From the IMG/VR virus record IMGVR_UViG_3300047550_003572, positions 1-35,278 of that record: 35,278 bases of DNA; one strand, 5' to 3'. Shown piece by piece: positions 1 to 7,563 of this stretch. The stretch is from a virus. The position numbers were made by a program, and so were the translations under genes. Position 1 is the stretch's first letter; every line of letters starts with the position of its first letter. The notes beneath the pieces are model-generated. The model ran no database searches. It worked only from the letters and a program-made list of their open reading frames with translations, and had not been told where the DNA came from.

Positions 1-174
1 CATTTCAGCAATATAAGCAGGATGGGGCCGATAGAGTTCGGCGCCCAAGATTTTTGGAAAATCGTTATCAATGAACACTTTGGTTTATCCTCCAGTGTCG
101 CGGAAGTGTTTTTATCGGGTGAAAGATTCAGACATTATTATGTCTTATCTAACACAAATTTTAGCAGTCGGTAA
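1..174 (+). CDS. C-terminal end of an unknown protein (partial)
   Basis: The first plus-strand frame is open from the window edge to a TAA at 172-174, giving the last 57 residues of a protein that begins outside the window. The residues are mixed polar and hydrophobic (it contains DFWKIVINEHFG and ends NTNFSSR), not low complexity, which argues for a real gene. It converges with the minus-strand gene ending at 183, leaving only 8 nt between stops. I do not recognise the family. It could be a chance open frame, since only 174 nt are visible. Confidence 0.45.
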   Translation, partial: HFSNISRMGPIEFGAQDFWKIVINEHFGLSSSVAEVFLSGERFRHYYVLSNTNFSSR

Positions 175-182
175 TTTATTTA

Positions 183-758
183 TTACACATACTGCATGGT
201 AGGTGCTTTATAGCGAGCACCTTCAGAATTACTAGAACCGTAAGATTCAGGATCAAGGGCAACATTCTGCTGGAATCCTGGGATACCCATAGCACCAGGA
301 ATAGCGCCAAGGGCTACGCCACCAAGGCCAGCGGCAACGGCGGACGCTGGTACTGCAGCCGCTGCAAAGGCAGGTTTTGCTGCTGCAGCAATATTTGCTG
401 GTGCTGCAAGTAAACCTGTTCTTGCAATGTTGCCAGCAGTGGCAGGAGAATAAAGAGTCGCAGATTGACCGCGACGCATGTATTCAGGACTATTAACAAT
501 TGCTTGATTAATCCGTTGACGCGTAGAAAGACCGGACTTACCTACAGACTTGTCCAAACCTTTTTCGATTAGCCCTGGAACAACTTGGCCATATTTACCT
601 GCGAGTTTACCTGCGCCAAGTAAACCTGCGGCACCACCTAGGCCACCTGCAGCACCAGCAAGAATTGCAGAACCAGGATCTTCACCTTGAGAAAGGGCGT
701 ACCCACCCGTGGCTAAGCCAGCGGCAATAGGTACGCCATATTTAAGAGCGCCACGCAT
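183..758 (-). CDS. Gly/Ala-rich hydrophobic protein, probably virion-associated
   Basis: This 191-aa protein has two hydrophobic Gly/Ala-rich blocks (about residues 8-50 and 118-160) with GxxxG-like spacing, separated by a polar stretch. Such blocks can form membrane-active or glycine-zipper helices. The ATG at 758 lies 4 nt after the stop of the upstream gene (763-1737), and GGAG in the coding end of that gene can act as Shine-Dalgarno. It is the last gene of the minus-strand virion module. The role is inferred only from position and composition; an internal virion or ejection protein is one possibility. Confidence 0.7.
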   Translation of the reverse strand: MRGALKYGVPIAAGLATGGYALSQGEDPGSAILAGAAGGLGGAAGLLGAGKLAGKYGQVVPGLIEKGLDKSVGKSGLSTRQRINQAIVNSPEYMRRGQSATLYSPATAGNIARTGLLAAPANIAAAAKPAFAAAAVPASAVAAGLGGVALGAIPGAMGIPGFQQNVALDPESYGSSNSEGARYKAPTMQYV

Positions 759-762
759 GGCA

Positions 763-1737
763 TCACTCCATCACAAACAGTTTGTTTGCAACAACTTGAG
801 GCTGAGCTTGGTTCAGAATGCGCCAAGCTTGGCTGGGGTCCATATCCATTTGTTGCTTAAAGGTGCCCCAGAAATTCTCTGGCTGCTGAGGAGCAGCTGC
901 GGCAGGAGGTGCCGGGAACTGATTAAATGCAGGATTCACCGCTTGAGTCGGATAACCTTGGGTCTCCAGTTCGCCTTCGTTCTCATACACAGGGTACGGA
1001 CCTTCTGGACCAAAGAACTTCAGGGTGTAGTCACTCAGCACATCGGGATTGGTGAGGATCTCGTTATAAGCAAGATTCTCTTGATGCTCATTGACAGCAA
1101 AATTGGCGTAGCCCTCGATCAATTCTTTGGCTTGACCGCCCCAAGCAACTGCACTATCCAGCATGCCTTCCAGCTGGAGGGCATAGTTATTTAGGATTGC
1201 GGGCGCCTCGAGACCGTACGCGCTGATTACGTACTGGCTTTCCGGGCTCAGGTTTTGCACTACTGCTTGCGCCGCCTGCTCCAAGTACTGATTGGAGGAA
1301 GTTGGGGAAGAGTTGGGCGAGGATGTCTGGCTGGGAGACCAGGTCTGCGGAGCCGATTGTTGCGTAGCTGGGCTGCTGTACTGCTGGCCGTAGTTGGCCG
1401 GACTGTACTGAATCGTCGGTGTTGACGATTGATTCTGGAACGGGGATTGAACTGGTGCGCTCAGAAGGTTCACCACCTTGTTGAACGCCGATTCCCATGG
1501 GTTGCTGCTCGGAGCCTCCGGTTGGGATTGGGGGGCGTACTGAGTAGGGGCGGATTGGTAGCTGGGGACCGCCTGAGGTACCGCCTGTGGGTAACTGGTA
1601 CCCACCTGATAAGCCACCGGTGCTGTCTGAGCTGGAGCTGCCTGGTAGCTGGGTGTTGGGACCACGTAGCTGCTTGGAGCCACCGCTGCCGGAGTTTGGC
1701 TCGTCTGTGGGATCGATTGGACGGTAGCGTCCTGCAT
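763..1737 (-). CDS. Pro/Gln/Ser-rich protein next to the portal; scaffold candidate
   Basis: This 324-aa protein has a disordered Pro/Gln/Ser/Ala/Tyr-rich N-terminal half (about residues 1-150). A more ordered helical part follows (about 150-235), then another Pro-rich linker and an ordered tail. The start at 1737 is well supported: AAAAGGAG sits just upstream with a normal gap. Its first 551 nt lie inside the 3' end of the portal gene in another frame, so the two proteins share DNA. A gene directly after the portal is often a scaffold or capsid-assembly protein; that role here is inference from position. Confidence 0.75.
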   Translation of the reverse strand: MQDATVQSIPQTSQTPAAVAPSSYVVPTPSYQAAPAQTAPVAYQVGTSYPQAVPQAVPSYQSAPTQYAPQSQPEAPSSNPWESAFNKVVNLLSAPVQSPFQNQSSTPTIQYSPANYGQQYSSPATQQSAPQTWSPSQTSSPNSSPTSSNQYLEQAAQAVVQNLSPESQYVISAYGLEAPAILNNYALQLEGMLDSAVAWGGQAKELIEGYANFAVNEHQENLAYNEILTNPDVLSDYTLKFFGPEGPYPVYENEGELETQGYPTQAVNPAFNQFPAPPAAAAPQQPENFWGTFKQQMDMDPSQAWRILNQAQPQVVANKLFVME

Positions 1738-3484
1738 AACTCATCTCCTTTTGTAGAGCTTCTAATGTTCGATACAGATATGGTGTTAAATCCAATCTTG
1801 GATCCGCAGCCATCGGAAGATCCGGTGCTTGCGGGTGAGGAGTCTGCATCATTCCCCCCACTAGCTTTGAGAATGCAGCGTATGCACCCTGCAACTCATT
1901 AACCATCCTGAACGGGAACCCAGATAACATCTCGGCCCGTTCCTCATCCGTCTTAGACGGGAAGAGGTATTTCAGTGCTTCAATGCTATCAACACCTAAT
2001 TCCTGAAGGTTTCGCACCACAATGGAGTTGTTCAGGATGTCCTGTGTAGATTCCTCATAAACAGGACCAAGCCAACGCCAAAGGACAGTAACGTCACCAT
2101 CCGGAATAAGACCCATAACTCCAGGTGGAATCACCTGGGTCTCCACAAGAGCAAGCATAATCCTTTTCAGGATGTCATTATGTTGTTTCATTGCTTCTTT
2201 ATATGCCTGCTCTTCTTCTGGTGTTGCATTAGGTCCAAGATCAACCGGTTTTTCAATACCTGCTGCCGCCGCAAGTGTTGTCTTGAATAACTGCTCTTCT
2301 TGATAAATAATTAACTCAAGGCAACGACAAATGCCATGTGTATAGATTGCATTTGCTTTCTTTTTGGATGTTGCGGCAACACGACCAAATAATGATTTGT
2401 ATTCAGTTGCAGTAACACCAGCAGAAATAGACAGCTCATCCACGCCGCCTAATGCCGTGCGAATTTCTTCTCGATATTGACGAGCAAATGCATTCTGGTC
2501 ACCAGTAATTGCATCTGGAACAATGTAACCAACTCGATCGTTTGGCTCCAGGTTTGCAATGATACGCGGCACACGAATTGCACCATCCATGCCACGGCTG
2601 ACTGGATCAGCCTTAAACATAGAACGACTTAAAGGTGCGGCACTGGTGAAGCCAGAGTTTGCCGCAATCGATGGCCGCTGTACAACTGCAGTATCTCCTG
2701 CTTCCATGAGATCTGTCTTGGGCCTGGAAGACAGTAATGTTGGGTTACCAAAGAATGTAATGTTTTTGCGTATCGTTCGCATCAATTCGTCGTGAGTACA
2801 AATATGATTTGCCATGGCATCAAACTCACCGACGCCTTCAGTGGAGAAACCTTTGGGATTATTAAAGATCTCAACACAAGGAATAAACCCAAGGGTGTTC
2901 TTGAAATTTTTGGTAGTGCCCGTCAAGGCATACGTTGGCATTTCAAACGACAACTCTGAGTCTGAGTGCGTTTCTTCAATTTCGCGTTGTTTAATTGATA
3001 AACGAATATACCTTTTAGCTCCTGGGCTCCAGGTTGATTTGCCACCAGAAATATTGCTGGTTGCAATATCGGTACCAAAGCCGTTGCCCCGACGCACCTT
3101 GTAGCTGTAGATAATTACAACTTCATCCAGCTCGCCATCCACATTGTAATAAGATCGATATTCATGCTCACGAAAATAATACAGACGATAACTCTGCTCT
3201 GTTGGGCGGATATAAAACAGGCCTTTTCCATCGCACAAAAAATATTCCCAGATGGAATCCAAGCGGGTATCCATCTTGTTGTATTTGAGGACGCGATCGA
3301 TAAAATCTTTGCGCTGCCCGCCAAAGTTATCTTGCGAGGGAAAAAATTCAACACCCTGGCGGATGCCAAATAATTTCATCTGTGCAACATGAGACGCAAC
3401 AACGCCGGTGTCAACAACAATGTCACTATCTTTTTCAAGATAGGAATTGATGATTTCTTGAAGCCGTGCCTTGGCGTCAGCCAT
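1187..3484 (-). CDS. portal protein (probable)
   Basis: This 765-aa protein follows TerL and a few tiny genes in the packaging module, the normal place for a portal. Residues 1 to about 560 look like a folded, mixed alpha/beta protein of portal length, with a helical segment near ISAGVTATEYKSLFGRVAATS similar to portal stem regions. Residues from about 580 on are a disordered Gly/Ser/Pro/Gln tail that overlaps the next gene for 551 nt. The ATG at 3484 overlaps the stop of the 51-aa gene upstream. Family assignment is from memory and context; the portal ring would sit at one capsid vertex and take the terminase. Confidence 0.65.
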   Translation of the reverse strand: MADAKARLQEIINSYLEKDSDIVVDTGVVASHVAQMKLFGIRQGVEFFPSQDNFGGQRKDFIDRVLKYNKMDTRLDSIWEYFLCDGKGLFYIRPTEQSYRLYYFREHEYRSYYNVDGELDEVVIIYSYKVRRGNGFGTDIATSNISGGKSTWSPGAKRYIRLSIKQREIEETHSDSELSFEMPTYALTGTTKNFKNTLGFIPCVEIFNNPKGFSTEGVGEFDAMANHICTHDELMRTIRKNITFFGNPTLLSSRPKTDLMEAGDTAVVQRPSIAANSGFTSAAPLSRSMFKADPVSRGMDGAIRVPRIIANLEPNDRVGYIVPDAITGDQNAFARQYREEIRTALGGVDELSISAGVTATEYKSLFGRVAATSKKKANAIYTHGICRCLELIIYQEEQLFKTTLAAAAGIEKPVDLGPNATPEEEQAYKEAMKQHNDILKRIMLALVETQVIPPGVMGLIPDGDVTVLWRWLGPVYEESTQDILNNSIVVRNLQELGVDSIEALKYLFPSKTDEERAEMLSGFPFRMVNELQGAYAAFSKLVGGMMQTPHPQAPDLPMAADPRLDLTPYLYRTLEALQKEMSYAGRYRPIDPTDEPNSGSGGSKQLRGPNTQLPGSSSSDSTGGLSGGYQLPTGGTSGGPQLPIRPYSVRPPIPTGGSEQQPMGIGVQQGGEPSERTSSIPVPESIVNTDDSVQSGQLRPAVQQPSYATIGSADLVSQPDILAQLFPNFLQSVLGAGGASSSAKPEPGKPVRNQRVRSRGARNPK

Positions 3485-3632
3485 TAATATCTTCCTTATT
3501 GTTTAAATTCATCTTAGCAGCTTTCTTGCGCTCTTTTCGTAAGCGCAACCAGCATTGAAAATAAGCAAGTTCAGCCGGTGTATATAACCCTGGATTTTTA
3601 AGGGCAAGTTTTACCAGTTTTTTCTTTTTCAT
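3477..3632 (-). CDS. small basic protein, 51 aa
   Basis: ATG at 3632 overlaps the upstream stop (TGATG), and the stop at 3477-3479 lies just inside the portal gene, so this gene is translationally coupled on both sides. The protein starts MKKKKLVKLALKNPG and has a basic helix (CWLRLRKERKKAAK) in the middle. Compact spacing and the strongly charged, non-repetitive sequence support coding. The function is unknown. Confidence 0.7.
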   Translation of the reverse strand: MKKKKLVKLALKNPGLYTPAELAYFQCWLRLRKERKKAAKMNLNNKEDING

Positions 3633-3958
3633 CAAGAAACAAATTTATTTTGGAATCCGGCTGGCATTTGTCCCATCTGCGGTCCAGCAAAGAAGCCGGC
3701 ATTACCCATAGGAACAGGGCCAAACATGGGGTTGTATGCAAGCGGAAGTTGTGGACCAGAACCTGGCATGATACCCCGACGACGGAGTTCCTCATTCAAC
3801 TGCTGGTTTTGCTGCGTCCCGCCTTCATACAAGCGCTTCAACTGTTCGCCAGAACGCCCACCAAGTGAGCCGGGGGTACGATTAATGTCAAAACTAGGGC
3901 CACCAGCAAGTAAATTACCTGGTGCTCCTGGAACGTTTGATTCGCCGCTATAAAACAT
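3632..3958 (-). CDS. hypothetical protein, Gly/Pro-rich, 108 aa
   Basis: The protein is Gly/Pro/Asn-rich at both ends (N-terminal GAPGNLLAGGPSFD, C-terminal GPQMGQMPAGFQ) around a short helical centre with EQLKRLYEGGTQQNQQLNEEL. It is coupled to the following 51-aa gene through TGATG and lies between the AbrB-like gene and the portal. I do not recognise the family. Its place suggests a virion or assembly role, but nothing in the sequence shows one. Confidence 0.65.
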   Translation of the reverse strand: MFYSGESNVPGAPGNLLAGGPSFDINRTPGSLGGRSGEQLKRLYEGGTQQNQQLNEELRRRGIMPGSGPQLPLAYNPMFGPVPMGNAGFFAGPQMGQMPAGFQNKFVS

Positions 3959-3978
3959 GATCTTATTTTTTCTTTATT

Positions 3979-4164
3979 CTAATCTTCTAAAACTTCATAT
4001 CCGGATGCGTCATTCACCTTGGATAAAACAATACCATTTCCTTTGACATCCCAATCGAGAACATCGCCTTCTTGCCAGCCGAGATCTTCAATCACTTCAT
4101 CTGGAAGGGTGATGTAACAATCTCCGTTTTCGTCTTCTTGAACCTCAAGAATGTAGCTAGTCAT
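3979..4164 (-). CDS. AbrB/MazE-like small beta-barrel protein
   Basis: This 61-aa protein (MTSYILEVQEDENGDCYITLPDEV...) has the short swapped-hairpin pattern of AbrB/MazE-type DNA-binding domains: an LP(D/E)E motif, then LGWQEGDVLDW, then a beta-strand with GNGIVLSKV. Small acidic proteins of this kind are common in cyanophages. It overlaps the preceding gene by 4 nt (ATGA). DNA binding is possible, but the chain is acidic and a different partner cannot be excluded. Confidence 0.7.
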   Translation of the reverse strand: MTSYILEVQEDENGDCYITLPDEVIEDLGWQEGDVLDWDVKGNGIVLSKVNDASGYEVLED

Positions 4165-4454
4165 TTGCTAAGTAACTTTTCAATCAGTTTATCAAGTTTA
4201 TTGTTGATCTCACGGAAATTATCCTGCATTTCTTGAATTTCTCTTAAGAAATCAACCTTCAGTACATATTCAATAGGCATGCGGTTGATCTGATCTTCAA
4301 GCATATCAACACGCCGTTTCTGAGAACTGATGTAACTATAGGCCTGATCCAGCTTTTCCTGCTGCCTGCCCAGTAGTTTATTCATAGCCCAACTACCGCC
4401 TGTAACAGCAGAAATGATAGCCGTAAGGCCAACAGCTAAATATTCTGGTCCCAC
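4161..4454 (-). CDS. membrane-anchored coiled-coil protein
   Basis: The 97-aa chain begins with a hydrophobic segment (about residues 4-27, YLAVGLTAIISAVTGGSWAM) and continues as a long charged helix likely to form a coiled coil to the end (EIQEMQDNFREINNKLDKLIEKLLSK). This layout resembles small phage membrane proteins, including i-spanins and holin-like proteins, but no signature settles it. The start is a GTG at 4454. It lies directly after TerL and overlaps the AbrB-like gene by 4 nt. Confidence 0.7.
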   Translation of the reverse strand: MGPEYLAVGLTAIISAVTGGSWAMNKLLGRQQEKLDQAYSYISSQKRRVDMLEDQINRMPIEYVLKVDFLREIQEMQDNFREINNKLDKLIEKLLSK

Positions 4455-4483
4455 TGGAATAAAGCTTTTTTCTAATTCTAGAT

Positions 4484-6010
4484 TCAGTAATCAAGATGAA
4501 GATTACCCTTACGCATTAATCCGTTAATCAACCAAACTAAAGCATCAACACAGTCATCATGACTACTAACACCAAAGTTGGTTAACTCTTCAAACATGGC
4601 AGTGAAATTACGGTAGCGATTAAAGATAATCTTGCGTTCCTCAAATAGACCCATGCACCCACGGAATCGCGCCAGCTTATCGGAACGGAAGCCTTTGACG
4701 GGATGCCACAACAAGTTCCAGAGGCCCTCATTGTTTAAGCAGATACGTTTGAAGTCTGCTTCCAGGGATGCCTGGTACTGTACAGCTTCTGACCAGATGT
4801 CACACGTTGAGTGGGTTGGGAAGTAATTACCGTTTTCATCTTTGCCGAGGATTGACCAATCATTAAGTAGTTCTTTGAGCGCATCTAATTTCTCAAGATT
4901 GCCCATTACACGAATACGGCGATAATCAATAATGTGAATCTGATCGCCAATACGGCCACCAAGTACCATGACGGTATAGTCATTCTTCTCTTTAGTGCCA
5001 GCAGACAAATCAATGCCAACTCCTAAGGTATCAAACTCTGTTGAAATTTCTGCTTTAACAATCAGTTCAGGTGCAAGTGATAACTCATTTTGCCTGATGA
5101 CTTGATTCATGTACTGGAAAGAAAAAGCAATTGGCGCCTGCCTTTTCTTTTCTTTTAAGTAATCCAGTGACCACATCTCTGGCCAATACGATAATTCCTC
5201 ACCTGTCTTGGGATCATTCAAGATTGCAGATAAGACAATTTGACGCCAGTTGTTTTGTTCATTGAATGTAGTTGAATGAATGTCATCATGTCGGAATCGA
5301 GTGCCAAGACAGATGGCCCTGGCACCCTCAAACATGGTTGGCGCAATCACCGCATTCCAGTTCTCCTGCATCTGCTTGCGGATATCTGGATTTGCAATAT
5401 CAGCAGCAGATTTAATGGCGTCATCAATCATCACAAGGTGTGATCGTTTTGATGTCACGGAACCTTTTAGACCTGCAGCGCAGAGAGTAAATTGTTCATC
5501 ACCTGTTGTAGCAATGCCAGCAAATTTGTGGTCAATAGACCAGTACTCATTACTGGTTGCACTCTTCAGTAAACGAACCTTGGGAAATACTTCTTGATAT
5601 CGCTTGCTTTCAATGATCCGCTTAATAGTTGCAGATTTGGAGCGTGCAATATCAACCGTGTATGACAAATAGAGAATCTGCAGAGGCATTTTGGCATGTG
5701 TGTGAATACCAATTGCCCATGCCGTTAGAAGGCCAAGAACAGTGGATTTTGCAGAGCCACGAGGCGCAAGTAAATCAATATTTGGTCCAGCAATTTTAAT
5801 CAGGCAACTACTGTTTTCTTCTGTTACGAATTGCCTGTGCCAATGTTTGTGATGCTCTGCTGGGGGTTTATCGGCTACATACTCACAAAAAAAGCCAAAG
5901 TCCTCGCGTGCACGCTGAAGAGCTTCGGCATTTTTAGGTGGTCTAATTTGTTGCTGTTGCGCAGCCGCGCGTGCATTGCGTCGATAAGCAAGATGTTGAT
6001 ATGCTGGCAC
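4484..6010 (-). CDS. terL: terminase large subunit (TerL)
   Basis: This is the packaging motor ATPase and nuclease, 508 aa, a normal length. The ATPase domain has Walker A APRGSAKST at residues 82-90 and Walker B LVMIDD at 192-197. The RNase H-like nuclease has GVGIDLSAG (Asp at 334), an acidic TCDIWSE at about 402-408, and a final SSHDDCVDALVWL at 482-493. All metal-binding acids expected of an active nuclease appear to be present. The start is a GTG at 6010 with no clear Shine-Dalgarno; no in-frame ATG lies nearby. It cuts concatemers and drives DNA into the procapsid through the portal. Confidence 0.95.
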   Translation of the reverse strand: MPAYQHLAYRRNARAAAQQQQIRPPKNAEALQRAREDFGFFCEYVADKPPAEHHKHWHRQFVTEENSSCLIKIAGPNIDLLAPRGSAKSTVLGLLTAWAIGIHTHAKMPLQILYLSYTVDIARSKSATIKRIIESKRYQEVFPKVRLLKSATSNEYWSIDHKFAGIATTGDEQFTLCAAGLKGSVTSKRSHLVMIDDAIKSAADIANPDIRKQMQENWNAVIAPTMFEGARAICLGTRFRHDDIHSTTFNEQNNWRQIVLSAILNDPKTGEELSYWPEMWSLDYLKEKKRQAPIAFSFQYMNQVIRQNELSLAPELIVKAEISTEFDTLGVGIDLSAGTKEKNDYTVMVLGGRIGDQIHIIDYRRIRVMGNLEKLDALKELLNDWSILGKDENGNYFPTHSTCDIWSEAVQYQASLEADFKRICLNNEGLWNLLWHPVKGFRSDKLARFRGCMGLFEERKIIFNRYRNFTAMFEELTNFGVSSHDDCVDALVWLINGLMRKGNLHLDY

Positions 6011-6044
6011 AGCTTAAGCATTCAGTCAGTTACTGAATACTAAC

Positions 6045-6206
6045 TCATTTCTCAGAATCTTTGTCTTTTTGATTCTTATACTTGCGGGCCTTGTCCAAAG
6101 CGGCCTTGCGCTTCTCGTTGTCCGACATTTCGCTGCCGTCCTGGTTCTTGGCTTCTTTCTTCTTGAAGTGCTCCAGGAGCTGGGGCGGCATTTTGTTCTT
6201 GCTCAT
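6045..6206 (-). CDS. small basic conserved phage protein, 53 aa
   Basis: This short gene reads MSKNKMPPQLLEHFKKKEA and ends KNQKDKDSEK. The N-terminal MPP(Q/A)LLE(H/Y)FKKK pattern is one I recognise from small proteins encoded beside terminase in cyanophages; the function is unknown. An in-frame TAA lies just upstream, so the ATG at 6206 is the first possible start. No Shine-Dalgarno is seen. Its first 131 nt are shared with the 104-aa gene 6076-6390 in a different frame. Of the two, this one has the more protein-like, conserved-looking sequence. Confidence 0.65.
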   Translation of the reverse strand: MSKNKMPPQLLEHFKKKEAKNQDGSEMSDNEKRKAALDKARKYKNQKDKDSEK

Positions 6207-6390
6207 TTTGTTGTTTGTTTTTACTTAAAGCATTCAAAACAGCAGATCCTTTTGCTTCGGCTCCGATAGGAGAACCTTGCAGTTCACGTAACCCACCAAA
6301 ACGATTCTTTTGGAGCTGTTGTACCACAGACATCAAACCACCCGCAAGACGGGCGTCGGAGGCTGCAGGTGGTTGTGCGTTGGAATCCAT
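6076..6390 (-). CDS. hypothetical protein, Gln/Gly/Arg-rich C-terminus
   Basis: This 104-aa frame has a plausible helical N-terminal half (LMSVVQQLQKNRFGGLRELQG). Its C-terminal half is rich in Gln, Glu, Gly and Arg, and that half lies over the 53-aa gene in another frame. The ATG at 6390 is 14 nt after the stop of the TerS candidate. The skewed C-terminus may be a by-product of sharing DNA, or the real protein may be only its N-terminal part. No family is recognised. Confidence 0.5.
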   Translation of the reverse strand: MDSNAQPPAASDARLAGGLMSVVQQLQKNRFGGLRELQGSPIGAEAKGSAVLNALSKNKQQNEQEQNAAPAPGALQEERSQEPGRQRNVGQREAQGRFGQGPQV

Positions 6391-6404
6391 GTATCTACTT
6401 TAAG

Positions 6405-7025
6405 TTAACCTTCATCAAATTGTATTTTAGCCCAGACGCTCATCGAAGCTTCTTCCAGAGGAATTTCAATTGGATCGTCTTTAAACACAGAAAGTAATTC
6501 ACGAATGGCACGATCAGCACCTGCCATCAATAAACCTTTGCGATCACGGTTATTAACAAACTGTTCAATCTGTGCAATGGTGCCGCGTAATTCTTTTTGC
6601 ATAGAAGCAATTCGTGCAACACCAGCATCACGCTTAACAAGACCTTCATCCACATCACTGCGAAGCTTGCGAATGTCTTCTTGCATCTCTTCAATTTCAT
6701 ACAGCAGGGTTTTACGATGATCGGGCTTGGGATACCGATCATTAACCCAAGCTTCACAAGCAACAATGCTTCCTCTATACCCAAGGAACCGGGCATAAAG
6801 GAAGGCTTCAATAATTGAATAATTGCTGGCAGAAAAAGAAGTAAACGCTTCTTGTTCTGAGCAAGTTAAGTTATCAACCCATTGGTCAAATAACTCAATA
6901 TCGATAAGCTCGTTGGGCTTGGTTGTAATCCCTTGCTTCGTCTGTTTGACGGAACTGTTGCCCTTGCTCTGCGGAAGTGCGCTGTTCTTCTGCTCCTTTT
7001 CCAATGGTTTCGCGTTCTTGTTCAC
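6405..7025 (-). CDS. terminase small subunit candidate
   Basis: This 206-aa protein is encoded just upstream of TerL with one small gene pair between. After a polar N-terminus (1 to about 40) comes a compact helical part containing FDQWVDNLTCSEQEAFTSF and FLGYRGSIVACEAWVNDRY. A long coiled coil follows (about 105-160). A helical DNA-binding part plus an oligomerising coiled coil is the usual TerS plan, so TerS is a reasonable guess but unproven. The start is a GTG at 7025 preceded by GGAGA at normal distance. Its first 131 nt overlap the 82-aa gene upstream. Confidence 0.6.
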   Translation of the reverse strand: MNKNAKPLEKEQKNSALPQSKGNSSVKQTKQGITTKPNELIDIELFDQWVDNLTCSEQEAFTSFSASNYSIIEAFLYARFLGYRGSIVACEAWVNDRYPKPDHRKTLLYEIEEMQEDIRKLRSDVDEGLVKRDAGVARIASMQKELRGTIAQIEQFVNNRDRKGLLMAGADRAIRELLSVFKDDPIEIPLEEASMSVWAKIQFDEG

Positions 7026-7143
7026 CAGCGGTCTCCATTTTTTTCTTAGAGAAACTATAAGCTACTTCAGCAGCTTGTTTGTATTTATCTAGATCAAACC
7101 AGTCATCAGTATCTAGCTGACCAGTGGGAACGCTGGATGTCAT
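6895..7143 (-). CDS. third member of the MT-S-VP-GQ small-protein family
   Basis: The N-terminus (MTSSVPTGQLDTDDWFDLDKYKQ) matches those of the two following 59-aa paralogues. After about residue 22 the chain diverges into a Glu/Gln/Arg-rich helix ending DYNQAQRAYRY. This gives a shared N-terminal module with different tails. The last 131 nt overlap the TerS-candidate gene in another frame. A role in virion assembly is inferred only from location. Confidence 0.65.
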   Translation of the reverse strand: MTSSVPTGQLDTDDWFDLDKYKQAAEVAYSFSKKKMETAGEQERETIGKGAEEQRTSAEQGQQFRQTDEARDYNQAQRAYRY

Positions 7144-7154
7144 TGGGATTTAAA

Positions 7155-7334
7155 TCAGAAGTTGCTCATCATGCTGGCAAGACCTTGGGCAAACACGTCA
7201 CGACGACCTTCAACCGACTTTTGGCGTGTTTGACGACCCTTGGAAGCCTCTAATTTATCGAGGAGTTGCTGGAAGCGATCAATATTAAAATAATCGTCTG
7301 CTTCGGTTTGACCAGTAGGTACAGAAGATGTCAT
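7155..7334 (-). CDS. tandem small paralogue A, 59 aa
   Basis: The protein starts MTSSVPTGQTEADDYFNIDR and ends QGLASMMSNF. It is nearly identical to paralogue B (7346-7525), and most nucleotide differences are at third codon positions. That pattern shows both are translated and under purifying selection. The middle is a basic helix (LDKLEASKGRQTRQKSVEGRRD). The gene is too short for most gene callers. The function is unknown. Confidence 0.75.
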   Translation of the reverse strand: MTSSVPTGQTEADDYFNIDRFQQLLDKLEASKGRQTRQKSVEGRRDVFAQGLASMMSNF

Positions 7335-7345
7335 GGCTAGTTAAA

Positions 7346-7525
7346 TCAGAAGTTGCTCATCATGCTGGCAAGGCCTTGGGCAAACACATCGCGTCGACCC
7401 TCTACGGATTTTTGACGTGTTTGACGACCTTTAGAGGCCTCCAGCTTGTCTAAAAGCTGCTGAAAACGATCGATATTAAAATAGTCGTCTGCAGCACTTT
7501 GGCCAGCAGGCACAGAAGCTGTCAT
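7346..7525 (-). CDS. tandem small paralogue B, 59 aa
   Basis: The protein starts MTASVPAGQSAADDYFNIDR and is identical to paralogue A from YFNIDR to the C-terminus at the protein level, while its codons differ at many third positions. The gap between the two genes is 11 nt. Duplicate retention with silent drift suggests that dosage or small differences at residues 3-12 matter. No known family is recognised. Confidence 0.75.
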   Translation of the reverse strand: MTASVPAGQSAADDYFNIDRFQQLLDKLEASKGRQTRQKSVEGRRDVFAQGLASMMSNF

Positions 7526-7563
7526 AGATAATGCCCGTTAATCTCTCTATATTTTATAGCAAA

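Larger units (their letters stand above)
7155..7525 (-). repeat. tandem duplication, period 191 bp
   Basis: Two copies of a 191-bp unit, each one 59-aa gene plus its spacer, lie head to tail. The shared end (cat... through ttgctcatcatgctggcaag) is visible in both copies at about 7160 and 7350. Confidence 0.8.

Noticed and set aside
709-1194. Plus-strand open frame of 161 aa
   Set aside because: Antisense to the scaffold candidate and the left-end gene, with no start signal and no protein-like pattern.
1429-1902. Plus-strand open frame of 157 aa under the portal/scaffold region
   Set aside because: It is antisense to two well-supported genes, Cys/Trp/Arg-rich with no Shine-Dalgarno; the open frame is a by-product of the biased composition there.
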